A stretch of DNA of 21,697 bases from an uncultured Bacteroidales bacterium (GTDB taxonomy: Bacteria > Bacteroidota > Bacteroidia > Bacteroidales > P3). A program made the translations under genes and the position numbers. The stretch covers positions 1 to 21,697 of the forward strand of contig CALGCG010000114.1 of assembly GCA_937884485.1 (NCBI GenBank), written 5' to 3'. Positions within the stretch are counted from its first letter, which is position 1. Each line of letters opens with the position of its first letter. This document shows positions 7,747 to 15,795 of the stretch, piece after piece. The notes below the pieces were generated by a model. That model was not told the DNA's origin and ran no database searches. It was given only the letters and a program-made list of their open reading frames with translations.

Positions 7747-8147
7747 CGAACATAGCATTGGTAGCAGAAGAGGGAGCATCGCTTTCATCAGGAAGTATGC
7801 GACTGTATGGCCAACTACTCCCCTCTCCACATGGAGGGGGGGTGGGGGTGAGGCTTGTGGGCTGCATCGACCTTTACGCCTACGACCCGCTGAACCGCCG
7901 CTGCGCCGTGGGCATCATGGTGGCCAACGAGTACCGCCGTCAGGGATACGCCCTCGCCATGCTGCGAGCGTTGGAGACGCAGCAGGCTGCGTCTCTACAC
8001 ACACTCTACGCCGACATCGCCGCCCCTAACACCGCCAGCATCAACCTCTTCCGCAAGGCGGGATACGAAGAATGCGGCCGCTTCAAAGAATGGCTCGAAC
8101 TCGACAGCCACTTCATCGACAACATCAGAATGCAGAAGATATTATGA
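7734..8147 (+). CDS. N-terminally truncated GNAT acetyltransferase (possible pseudogene)
   Basis: The visible part is the C-terminal two thirds of a RimJ/RimL-type acetyl-CoA-dependent acetyltransferase: GCIDLYAYDPLNRRCAVGI, then the acetyl-CoA pyrophosphate loop EYRRQGYALAML, then PNTASINLFRKAGYEECGRFKEW. Family members usually have about 55-60 further N-terminal residues. None fit here, because a TGA at 7728 closes the frame just after recG. The start is uncertain: TTG 7734 lies inside a heptamer repeat, and ATG 7797 is the alternative. Two other repeat-like hairpins (7818-7853, 7974-7995) lie in frame and replace the expected strand and helix sequences. The stop overlaps the mltG start (ATGA). 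It may be a decayed gene kept open by translational coupling, or a shortened enzyme. The substrate is unknown. Confidence 0.6.
   Translation: MKIETNIALVAEEGASLSSGSMRLYGQLLPSPHGGGVGVRLVGCIDLYAYDPLNRRCAVGIMVANEYRRQGYALAMLRALETQQAASLHTLYADIAAPNTASINLFRKAGYEECGRFKEWLELDSHFIDNIRMQKIL
7818..7853. repeat. C-tract/G-tract inverted repeat embedded in the GNAT frame
   Basis: A C-rich arm (CTCCCCTCTCCAC) is followed by ATGGAGGGG and a G-rich tail ending GGTGAGG. It translates to LLPSPHGGGVGVR, where relatives have a short beta-strand. From memory, similar CTCCCCTCTCC...GGGGTGAGG elements are widespread in Bacteroidota and related genomes, but no second copy occurs in this window, so the family assignment is tentative. 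Confidence 0.5.
7974..7995. repeat. 22-bp perfect palindrome embedded in the GNAT frame
   Basis: GAGACGCAGC and GCTGCGTCTC form 10-bp perfect arms around a 2-base AG centre. It encodes ETQQAAS, where the family normally has an aromatic-rich helix preceding LHxLYxDI. The form resembles the short GAGACGC-type palindromes scattered in many genomes. There is only one copy in this window. Confidence 0.6.
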
Positions 8148-9133
8148 AACGCAAAACAAAAATCATCCTAATCATAATCCTCATCCTCCTCCTGCTGGCC
8201 ACCTTGGGACTCTATTCCCTCCTCAACTCCCGAACCGCCAACAGCGAACCCCGCCGCCTCTTCCTCCCCGAGGGCACCACCTACCAGGCCCTATGCGACA
8301 GCCTCGATGCCTCGCGCACTTTCCGCCTCTTCGCCGAAACCCTCGGCCTCGACGAGCGCGTCCGTCCCGGTTCTTATGTCGTTGAACCCCACATGAGCAA
8401 CCTCGCCCTTGTACGCAAACTCCGCAATGGCCAGCAGGACCCCCTACGCCTCACCATCGGCAAGTTCCGCACCCCCCAGCAGCTCAACGACTATCTCAAC
8501 TCCAAGCTGATGCACAACGATTTCAATATCCCGCTCGACTCCTTCCACCTCGTCCTTCAGGACACCTACGAATTCTTCTGGACGGTAACGCCAGAGCAAT
8601 TCATGCAGCGGATGAGAAAGGAGTATGATAGATTCTGGATGGAAGAAATTGGTGCAAATGGCGAATATCGCTTCGAACTGTTGTCGATGAGCGATTTCAT
8701 CCCCGACATACAACTTGCAACAATCATCATCGCCTCAATCGTCGAAGAGGAAACCAACTATGGGCCCGAGAAACCACAGATAGCCAGCGTCTATTGGAAT
8801 CGTCTCGACAAAGGCATACCCCTCCAGGCCGACCCCACGGTGAAGTATGCTGTGGGCGACTTCACCATCAAACGCATCCTCAACAAACACCTTTCGGTGG
8901 AGAGTCCCTTCAACACCTACCTCCACACCGGCCTGCCACCCGCCCCCATCTGCCTCCCGTCGAAAGCTACCATAGACGCTGTAATCAACGGAGAGGACAT
9001 GGAATCCAATTATCTGTACTTCTGCGCCAGCGACAAAATGGACGGCACCCACCGCTTCGCCGCCACCCTCGCCGAGCACCAGCGCAACGCCGCCGCCTTC
9101 CACGCCGCACTGAACCAAAGAGGCATCAAATAG
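8144..9133 (+). CDS. mltG: Endolytic murein transglycosylase MltG
   Basis: Inner-membrane lytic transglycosylase that cleaves nascent glycan strands, setting their length during peptidoglycan synthesis. The 329-residue product starts with a basic stretch and one membrane anchor (IILIIILILLLLATLGLYSLL, about 7-27), followed by the LysM-like region (RLFLPEGTTYQALCDSL). The YceG catalytic domain has ASIVEEETNY with catalytic Glu201, RLDKGIPLQADPTVKYA, and the SPFNTYLHTGLPPAPICLPS motif. ATG 8144 is chosen because it overlaps the preceding stop as ATGA and opens with the anchor. It is the last gene of the unit; R2 follows immediately. A patch at about 8577-8770 is noticeably lower in GC than its flanks, although it encodes the catalytic core. 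Confidence 0.96.
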   Translation: MKRKTKIILIIILILLLLATLGLYSLLNSRTANSEPRRLFLPEGTTYQALCDSLDASRTFRLFAETLGLDERVRPGSYVVEPHMSNLALVRKLRNGQQDPLRLTIGKFRTPQQLNDYLNSKLMHNDFNIPLDSFHLVLQDTYEFFWTVTPEQFMQRMRKEYDRFWMEEIGANGEYRFELLSMSDFIPDIQLATIIIASIVEEETNYGPEKPQIASVYWNRLDKGIPLQADPTVKYAVGDFTIKRILNKHLSVESPFNTYLHTGLPPAPICLPSKATIDAVINGEDMESNYLYFCASDKMDGTHRFAATLAEHQRNAAAFHAALNQRGIK

Positions 9134-9134
9134 G

Positions 9135-9280
9135 CCCCGAATTCGCCCCGAATTCGCCCCTTCTCATATAGTTCACATATAGTTCTTATATAGTTCCTAT
9201 ATACAGTATATAAGAACTATATAAGAACGATATAAGAAGTATATGTAAACTATATGAGAAGGGGCGAAGAGGGGGCGAGG
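9135..9280. repeat. Interspersed palindromic element R2 (complete)
   Basis: The central palindrome at 9153-9268 has arms of about 52 bases with roughly four mismatches, so the transcript could fold into one long hairpin. It is composed of 11-bp units TTCYYATATAS (four on the left, five complementary ones on the right, around a single A). The outer ends TTCGCCCC and GGGGCGAA pair with each other. On the left the CCCCGAATTCG word is itself repeated at 11-base intervals (9135, 9146, 9157); on the right two G-runs occur at 9261 and 9271. It begins one base after the mltG stop codon. It may end the upstream unit as well as precede the next promoter. Confidence 0.93.
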
Positions 9281-9299
9281 AGGATACGGCTTGGGTGCG

Positions 9300-9330
9300 T
9301 GTTTTTTTTTCGCTGCGATACAATAAAAGG
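9300..9330 (+). promoter_or_regulatory. Putative promoter region of the second plus-strand unit
   Basis: A T-tract after GTG (about 9300-9310) is followed by CGCTGCGATACAATAAAAG. The block T-tract, about 8 bases, then GATACAATAAA matches the topA upstream region (177-187). No convincing TAnnTTTG box is visible, so the precise start of transcription is not assigned. Confidence 0.3.
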
Positions 9331-9386
9331 CGAAAGGGGACGTTAGTGGAAAGGTAATGATAATTAAGAAACAATAATAAGAAGTG

Positions 9387-10859
9387 ATGAATAACCGCCG
9401 AGAAATGAAGCTTTTTGCCGTGCTGAGTGTGCTGCTGTTCGCTGCGTTTGGCGCTGTGGGCCAGACGAATGTGGAGATTGCGGGGCGGGTGGAGCAGGGT
9501 GCCGGCAAGAGGGTTCTGCTGGGGGGGTACAGCGATATGCTGACCCAGAGGGAGGTGATTCTGGATTCGGCCGTGGTGGATGCCGACGGCAGTTTCGAGG
9601 TGCGTTGCTATGCGAACTATCCGCGGCTGGTGTTTGTGCAGATGGAGTGCTACAGCCAGTCGTTCTATATCGAGCCCGGCCGCAGGTATGAGGTGGTGGT
9701 GCCGGAGTTTGACTGGGACCTGAACGAGAAGCGTAATGTGTATCTGGACCCTGTGGCGCTGCCGCTGCTGTTCCAGAATATCGACAGCAGTGATTTGAAT
9801 GTGAGGATGATGCTGTACGAGGAGGCGGTGGACAGTTTCGTTACCGCCAACCGTGAGCGGCTCGATTTCCGTTTCCATCCCGACCGCCGTGTGTTCCGCC
9901 AGCTGGCGGAGATGGTGAATCGCCGGTTCGTTTCGGGCGACAGCGCGTCGGTGTTCCTGGACCGCTATGTGGAGTACACCATGCACGAGATGGCCCTTGC
10001 CATGCGCATGGACTCGCGCCAGCGGCTGGCGATGCGCTACATTGTCAACGAGCCCATACGCTACTATGACGAGAACTATATGCGTTTCTTCCTTGCCGTC
10101 TACGACCACTCCATTTCCTCCGGCACCAAGAAGCTGGCGCAGTGGAAGATGGCCGAGTGGGTCGACAAGGGCAACCTTGAGGGGTGGCTGGACTCGCTGG
10201 GCTTGGACCCCCTGCTGCAGAACGAGCAGGTGCGCGAGCTGGCCGCGCTGCAGGCCCTGAAGGAGATGTACTACGACAAGGCCTACAGCCGCGAGGGCGT
10301 CAGGCTGACCACCGAGCGGCTGCGCGACGCCACGAAATTCGCCGACCACCGCGTGCTGGCCGAGAGCCTGCTGCAGAGTTTCGCCGAGCAGGAGGGTGGG
10401 GAAGAGGTGCAGTCCTTCACGCTGCCCGACGTGGAACACCGCCGGGTGAGCCTCGACGACTTCAAGGGCAAGTGGGTGTACCTGAGCTTTGTGCGTGTGG
10501 GCGACCCCAATTGCATCAAGGAGCTGGAGACGATGGCGCACTTCCGCGATACGGTCTACCGCACGTGGCCCGATGTGAAGTTTGTCACCGTGGCCTGCGA
10601 CCGCGAGTTCCAGAAGATGTACCACCTGCTGAAGAACAGCAAGAAGGGCGCCCGCTACAACTGGACGTGGCTGCACTTCGACGGCGACTACCGCCTGCTG
10701 GAGCGCCTGGGGGTGATGAGCTATCCGACGTTCATCCTCCTCGGTCCCGACGGCAAGCAGGTGTACGACTACACGCCAGCCCCCGCAAGCGGCATCCTGC
10801 TGCGCGGGCCGTGGATCAAGACGGAGGACGACCGCGACTGGGGCGTCTACCGGTTTTAG
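9387..10859 (+). CDS. Exported thioredoxin-fold (TlpA-like) protein with a single active-site cysteine
   Basis: A 490-residue exported protein. Its signal peptide (core LFAVLSVLLFAAFGAVG, cleavage near 25) is followed by an N-terminal beta domain resembling the DUF4369-type domain found before Bacteroidota thioredoxins (VEIAGRVEQGAGKRVLLGG; ILDSAVVDADGSFEVR), a helical middle (about 150-340) and a C-terminal thioredoxin fold (VQSFTLPDVEHRRVSLDDF). Where TlpA has CxxC the protein reads GDPNC, keeping only the second cysteine (Cys376). The cis-proline loop MSYPTFILLGPDG is present. It may act as a monothiol or non-redox protein. GTG 9384, ATG 9387 and ATG 9405 are all possible starts; 9387 gives a good n-region. 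It is the first gene of its unit, with G-rich coding sequence. Confidence 0.8.
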   Translation: MNNRREMKLFAVLSVLLFAAFGAVGQTNVEIAGRVEQGAGKRVLLGGYSDMLTQREVILDSAVVDADGSFEVRCYANYPRLVFVQMECYSQSFYIEPGRRYEVVVPEFDWDLNEKRNVYLDPVALPLLFQNIDSSDLNVRMMLYEEAVDSFVTANRERLDFRFHPDRRVFRQLAEMVNRRFVSGDSASVFLDRYVEYTMHEMALAMRMDSRQRLAMRYIVNEPIRYYDENYMRFFLAVYDHSISSGTKKLAQWKMAEWVDKGNLEGWLDSLGLDPLLQNEQVRELAALQALKEMYYDKAYSREGVRLTTERLRDATKFADHRVLAESLLQSFAEQEGGEEVQSFTLPDVEHRRVSLDDFKGKWVYLSFVRVGDPNCIKELETMAHFRDTVYRTWPDVKFVTVACDREFQKMYHLLKNSKKGARYNWTWLHFDGDYRLLERLGVMSYPTFILLGPDGKQVYDYTPAPASGILLRGPWIKTEDDRDWGVYRF

Positions 10860-10860
10860 G

Positions 10861-10902
10861 GTTCAGTGTTTAGTGTTCAGTGTTTAGTGTATAGTGTATA
10901 TG
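10861..10902. repeat. Heptamer tandem array (GTTYAGT-like)x6 before the TPR gene
   Basis: Six 7-bp units in register: GTTCAGT, GTTTAGT, GTTCAGT, GTTTAGT, GTATAGT, GTATATG. It starts two bases after the previous stop codon, and its last unit contains an ATG (10900) in frame with the TPR gene. Confidence 0.9.
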
Positions 10903-10920
10903 AAAAAAGAAGATAAAAAC

Positions 10921-13900
10921 ATGAATATGAAGAAATTTGTTTTGTTGGGTTTGATGGGTTTGCTGTGGGCGACGGGCAGTGATGCGCTGGCGCAGAGGAC
11001 GACGGCCGAGGGTGTCCAGCGAGCGCTCTACCGCCAGGCTATGGACCTCTACGGCAAGCAGAAGTATGCCGCCGCACAGCAGATTTTCGACGAGATAGCG
11101 CAGGGCGCCAAGGGGCGCGCCGACCTGACGACGGCGGACGCCTGCTACTATGGCGGTGTGTGCTCGGAGAAGCTGGACAACAACGATGCGGAGTACCGCC
11201 TGGAGGAGTTTCTGCGGCTCTATCCGCAGAGCTCGCGCTGCAATATGGCGCGTTTCTACCTGGGCAATTTCTGGTACAGCCGCGGCCGGTACGATGCGGC
11301 TCTGTACCGCTACGAGAGCGTCGACCCGCAGGAGGTGGAGTACAACCACCGCAGCGAGTACAACTTCAAGAAGGGGTACTGCTACTTCGTCCAGGGCGAC
11401 AACAAGAAGGCCTCGAGCCTCTTCGCCCAGCAGGTGGGCGGGCAGTCGAAGTATCGCAATTCGAGCCTCTACTACTATGCCCACATACAGTATATGAACG
11501 GCGAGTACGACCTGGCGCTGAAGAACTTCAAGGAGCTGGAGCAGGACAAGAAGTTTGCCAAGATAGCCCCCTCCTACATAGCCCGCATCTACTACTACCT
11601 TGGCCGCGAGGACGAGCTGCTGGAGATGGCGCCGCGCCTGCTGAACGACCGCGACGCTTTCCGCAAGAACGAGGTGCACCAGATGGTGGGAGAGATATAC
11701 TTCAACCGTGGCGAATACGAGAAGGCCCTGGAGCAGTACAAGGCTGTCGACGAGGCTGCCAAGCGTGAGCAGACACAGAGCTGCACGCCGCAGGACAACG
11801 ACTACCAGATTGGCTACTGCTACTACCAGACGGGCGACTACCGCAAGGCGGCGGAGTACCTGCGCCGGAAGACGGCCTGCGACGACAGCGTGGCGCAGAA
11901 CGCCCTCTATGTGCTCGGCGACTGCTACCTGAAGATGGGCCAGAAAAAGGATGCCTCCAGCGCTTTCCTGCAGGCGTCGAAGATGAACTACAGCAGCCAC
12001 ATCAAAGAGGACGCCCTGTTCAACCACGCCAAGTTGAGCTGCGAGCTGAACCAGACGGCCTACAACGAGAGCATACGCTCGTTTGAGAGCTACCTGAAAC
12101 AGTACCCCAACACGAAACACAAGACCGAGGTGCAGGAGATACTGACCGACCTGTACTGCAGCACCAACAACTACAAGGACGCCATCCGCCTGCTGGAACA
12201 GATACCGCAGCGCAACGCTGCGCTGGAGCAGGCCTACCAGCGCGCGGTGCTCAACCGCGGCATCGAGCTGTGCAACAGCGGCAAGACCGACGAGGGCGTG
12301 GAGATGTATGCCAAAGCGGTAAGAATCAATGCCGTCCCGCGCATCACCGCCGATGCCAACTACCTCCTCGGCGAGGAGCAGTACCGCGCAGGCCAGTACG
12401 ACCAGGCCGAGAAGAGCATGAACAAGCTGCTGCTCTCGTCCTACAGCAAAACGTCGCCCTATGCCAACGATGCGCGCTACACCTACGGCTACCTGCTGAT
12501 GCGTAAGAAGCAGTATGCCGATGCCTACGAGACCTTCAGCGAACTCAATGCGCGCCTCGGGGTGCCCCCGACGGCGAACGGGGCGGGGAAGGGCAAGGAG
12601 GTGCTCATGAGCTGCGATGTGTGGAACCGCATGGGCGACTGCCTCTATGTGCAGAGCCGTTTTGCCGATGCCATCAAGATGTACGACAAGGTGATCGATT
12701 TCAAGGCGGTGGCCAAAGATGCCGACTATGCCACCTACCAGAAAGCCCTTGCCTTCGGCGCCCTGGGCAAGAACAGCGAGAAACTGACCTACCTGAACTA
12801 TATCTTCGAGAAGTTCGACAACTCGCCGCTCCGTTCCAAGGCCATGCTCGAGATTGCCAACACCTATATGATGTGCGACAACAACGAGATGGCAATGACC
12901 TACTACAACAACTTCGTCAAGCAGTATCCCAAGAGCGTGTATGTGAAGAACGCCCTTTTGAACCAGGGACTTATCTATTATAACACCGACCGCTACGACC
13001 TGGCTCTGTCCACCTTCGACCGCCTGCTGACGCAGTATCCCGGCACCGACGAGGCCATCGATGCCCTCGGTACGGTGAAGAATATCTACATTGCCCAGAA
13101 CCGCGTGGCCGAGTATTTCCCCTATGTGGAACGGACCACCAAGCTGAAAATCTCCACCATGGAGCAGGACAGCACCATCTTCCTCGCCGTCGAGGAGCGC
13201 TACCAGGAGGGGCAGTATGCCGTTGCCGCCACCGGCTTGGAGGACTACCTGAGCCGCTTCCCCAACGGCCTCTTCGCCCTCAAGGCCCACTACCTGCTGG
13301 CCGACAGCTACAACCGTCAGGAGCTCTATGCCAAAGCCCTGCCGCACTACAAGCATGTGGCCCAGGCCCCTGCCAACCAGTACAGCGAGCGCGCCCTCTC
13401 CGCCGGAGCCAACATTGCCTACAGCCTGGGCCAGTATGCCGACGCCGCCGACCTCTACCAGCGCCTGGCCGACAATGCCGAGAGCGACCAAAGCCTGCTC
13501 CTCGGCGAGGTGGGAAGTCTGCGTTGCGCCGTCAAACGCGGCCTCTACACCGCCGTTATCGACGCTGGTCAGCGCATAAGGAATGAAAACAAGGCCACCG
13601 CCGAAATGAAGGAAGAAGCCTCCCTGGCCATGGCCCGCATCTGCTTCGACTATCGCCAGCTCGACTCCGCCTTCACCTACTATACCCACCTTGTCAAATC
13701 CTCCAATGGAGAATACAACGGGGAGGCCCGTTGCCGTCAGGCCGAGATTCTGATGCTCCGCCGTCAGTATGACCCTGCCGAGAAAATCATCGAACGGATT
13801 GTCAGCGATGCCACCAGCGACTACTGGCTTGCCTACAGCTTCATTCTTTGGGCCGACATCTACTATGCCCGCGGCAACAACCTCCAGGCCAAGCAGACCC

Positions 13901-14031
13901 TCCAGAGCATCATCGACAACTACGACGGCGAGGACCTCGTCTCCGTGGCTCGCGAGAAGTACGATGCCATCGTCGCCGCCGAGCAGCCCAAGGCACCTGC
14001 CGAACAGGAAGAAATGATTATCGAACTCTAA
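10921..14031 (+). CDS. Large periplasmic TPR-repeat protein
   Basis: A protein of about 1036 residues with a signal peptide (KKFVLLGLMGLLWATGSDALAQ) and then TPR-type helical hairpins through almost the whole length, for example YRQAMDLYGKQKYAAAQQIF, YQTGDYRKAAEYLRRK, QSRFADAIKMYDKVIDF and NTDRYDLALSTFDRLLTQYP. There is no enzymatic domain; the role is protein-protein scaffolding, probably in the periplasm or on the outer membrane. ATG 10921 is chosen because AAAGAAGA lies upstream; ATG 10900 and ATG 10927 are alternatives. It lies 18 bases ahead of a barrel protein, and the two look like a functional pair. The 5' part is G-rich on the coding strand, and from about 13200 the sequence becomes C-rich. 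The C-terminus is acidic. The exact repeat number cannot be set by eye. Confidence 0.88.
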   Translation: MNMKKFVLLGLMGLLWATGSDALAQRTTAEGVQRALYRQAMDLYGKQKYAAAQQIFDEIAQGAKGRADLTTADACYYGGVCSEKLDNNDAEYRLEEFLRLYPQSSRCNMARFYLGNFWYSRGRYDAALYRYESVDPQEVEYNHRSEYNFKKGYCYFVQGDNKKASSLFAQQVGGQSKYRNSSLYYYAHIQYMNGEYDLALKNFKELEQDKKFAKIAPSYIARIYYYLGREDELLEMAPRLLNDRDAFRKNEVHQMVGEIYFNRGEYEKALEQYKAVDEAAKREQTQSCTPQDNDYQIGYCYYQTGDYRKAAEYLRRKTACDDSVAQNALYVLGDCYLKMGQKKDASSAFLQASKMNYSSHIKEDALFNHAKLSCELNQTAYNESIRSFESYLKQYPNTKHKTEVQEILTDLYCSTNNYKDAIRLLEQIPQRNAALEQAYQRAVLNRGIELCNSGKTDEGVEMYAKAVRINAVPRITADANYLLGEEQYRAGQYDQAEKSMNKLLLSSYSKTSPYANDARYTYGYLLMRKKQYADAYETFSELNARLGVPPTANGAGKGKEVLMSCDVWNRMGDCLYVQSRFADAIKMYDKVIDFKAVAKDADYATYQKALAFGALGKNSEKLTYLNYIFEKFDNSPLRSKAMLEIANTYMMCDNNEMAMTYYNNFVKQYPKSVYVKNALLNQGLIYYNTDRYDLALSTFDRLLTQYPGTDEAIDALGTVKNIYIAQNRVAEYFPYVERTTKLKISTMEQDSTIFLAVEERYQEGQYAVAATGLEDYLSRFPNGLFALKAHYLLADSYNRQELYAKALPHYKHVAQAPANQYSERALSAGANIAYSLGQYADAADLYQRLADNAESDQSLLLGEVGSLRCAVKRGLYTAVIDAGQRIRNENKATAEMKEEASLAMARICFDYRQLDSAFTYYTHLVKSSNGEYNGEARCRQAEILMLRRQYDPAEKIIERIVSDATSDYWLAYSFILWADIYYARGNNLQAKQTLQSIIDNYDGEDLVSVAREKYDAIVAAEQPKAPAEQEEMIIEL

Positions 14032-14049
14032 ATATAAAATGGATGTGAT

Positions 14050-15795
14050 ATGAACAATACGTTGAAATATATCTTGTGCGCAAGCATCTTCTCAATATTC
14101 AACTCGGTAAGTGCACAGCAGGAGGACACCTACAACGAGTCGGTCCTCGTCAAGGGCTCCTTCCGTCCCGTCATCGAGCAGGCCGAGAAGCAAAACTTCC
14201 CTGCCGCCATCACCGACACCATGGAGCGCATCGACCACTCTTTCCGCTACAGCGTCAATCCTTCGCGTCTCAAGGCTCTCTATGAGCCTGCCCGCATCAA
14301 GGCCGCCCGCATCATCGGCGAGCCTGCCACCAAGCTCTACAACAACTACCTCCGCATCGGCATGGGCAACTATTGGACCCCTTTGGCCGACCTCTACTGG
14401 TCCTCCACGCGCGACCCCAAGAAGACCTACGGCGTCCGCATCAACCATCGTTCCTCATGGGGCAGTCTGCCCGACTACGGCAAGAACCACTTCGGCCTCA
14501 CCGGCGTCACCCTCTTCGGTAAATACATCGTGGCCGACAAACTGCAGCTCTCCGCCGACGCCAACTATGAGCACGACCACAACCTCTACTACGGCTTCAC
14601 CGACTCCACCCTGCAGGCCGTCCTCGGCAAGACCCGCGACGACATCTCCGTCTCCGACTATCGTGCCAAATACAACGTCGCCAGCCTTAACCTCGGTGTC
14701 CGCAGCATGCAGCTCGACGCCTATGCTCTGGGCTACGCCGCCAACCTGCGTCTCTCCGACCTCTGGGCCTCGTGGGGACAGAACGAGTTCAACCTCAACC
14801 TCAGTGGCGATGTCCACTATGGCTTCACCCCCCTGCGCGACCTTTTCGGCGTCGTCTACCTCCATGCCGAATGGGACGGCTATGCACACCGCGTCAGCCC
14901 CAACTTCGCCGCCGAGTGGCCGCTGGGCTACAATGTGCCCGCCGTCTGGGACACCGTCCGCGGCAGCCGCAACATCGTCAAGCTCAACCCCTACGTCGAC
15001 TTCATGTATGAAGGTCTCCTCTTCCATGCCGGTTTCACCGCCGGGTGGGATGCCTTCACCGCCAGCGACAGCGTCACCTTCCGCTTCTTCCCCGACGTCG
15101 TTGTCAGCAAACACCTCCTCAACAACGCCCTCGTCCTCTCCCTCGGCGCCACCGGCGGCTTCAGCGCCAACAATTGGGATGTCATCCGCAAGGTCAACCC
15201 CTATGTTGCCCCTGGTGTCGAGCAGCGCGCCACGCGCCACTATGACTTCGCCGCCCACGCCCGCTGGACCATCAGCAAGAAGCTCGAGGCCAACGCCGAA
15301 GTCAGCTACAGCCTCCTGCAGGACGACCTCTCCTTCACCCTTGACTCCAGCTACAGCCTCAACAACGTCTTCCGCACCGCCTACGTCGACAACAACCGCC
15401 TCACCGTCGGTGCCGACATTGCCTTTGTCAACGACGAGATGCTCACCCTCCGCGCCGCCGGTCACTACTACCACTACACCGTCACCGGTGACGACTCTGT
15501 CCTCCTCTACGGCCCCGACTGGGACTTCATCCTCTCCGCCGATGTCAACTACAACGACAAGTGGCTCTTCCACCTCGAAGGACAGCTCCTCGGCCAGATG
15601 GACGGCGACCTTGGCGAAACCCTTCCCATGCGCTACGGCATCAACGCCGAAGTCGAGTACCGCCACAACCGCGCCCTCTCTTTCTTCCTCAAGATGGACA
15701 ACCTCGCCTTCCAGCGCTACAACCTCTGGACCAACTACCCCTCCCAGCGTGGCCTCTTCATCCTCGGACTCACCTACACCATCCCCCACAAATGA
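14050..15795 (+). CDS. Outer-membrane beta-barrel protein paired with the TPR protein
   Basis: A 581-residue protein with a signal peptide (LKYILCASIFSIFNSVSAQ, cleavage near 23). A short N-terminal segment ESVLVKGSFRPVIEQAEK followed by DHSFRYSV resembles the start of a Bacteroidota family of barrels related to TonB-dependent receptors. The rest is amphipathic strands, often with aromatic ends (YLRIGMGNYWTPLADLYWS, LSADANYEHDHNLYYGF, LWTNYPSQRGLFILGLTYTI). No full plug domain or TonB box is evident, so active transport cannot be claimed. It follows the TPR gene by 18 bases, and its stop overlaps the folC start. Third positions are strongly C-rich: bases 15301-15360 hold 26 C and 10 G. Confidence 0.85.
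   Translation: MNNTLKYILCASIFSIFNSVSAQQEDTYNESVLVKGSFRPVIEQAEKQNFPAAITDTMERIDHSFRYSVNPSRLKALYEPARIKAARIIGEPATKLYNNYLRIGMGNYWTPLADLYWSSTRDPKKTYGVRINHRSSWGSLPDYGKNHFGLTGVTLFGKYIVADKLQLSADANYEHDHNLYYGFTDSTLQAVLGKTRDDISVSDYRAKYNVASLNLGVRSMQLDAYALGYAANLRLSDLWASWGQNEFNLNLSGDVHYGFTPLRDLFGVVYLHAEWDGYAHRVSPNFAAEWPLGYNVPAVWDTVRGSRNIVKLNPYVDFMYEGLLFHAGFTAGWDAFTASDSVTFRFFPDVVVSKHLLNNALVLSLGATGGFSANNWDVIRKVNPYVAPGVEQRATRHYDFAAHARWTISKKLEANAEVSYSLLQDDLSFTLDSSYSLNNVFRTAYVDNNRLTVGADIAFVNDEMLTLRAAGHYYHYTVTGDDSVLLYGPDWDFILSADVNYNDKWLFHLEGQLLGQMDGDLGETLPMRYGINAEVEYRHNRALSFFLKMDNLAFQRYNLWTNYPSQRGLFILGLTYTIPHK

Noticed and set aside
9135..9280. Replication-origin or plasmid iterons
   Set aside because: Units are inverted, occur at four dispersed sites, and no initiator or partition gene is nearby.
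9135..9280. R2 as a classic intrinsic terminator of mltG
   Set aside because: The stem is long and AT-rich, and no U-tract follows the right arm, although an ending role is not excluded.
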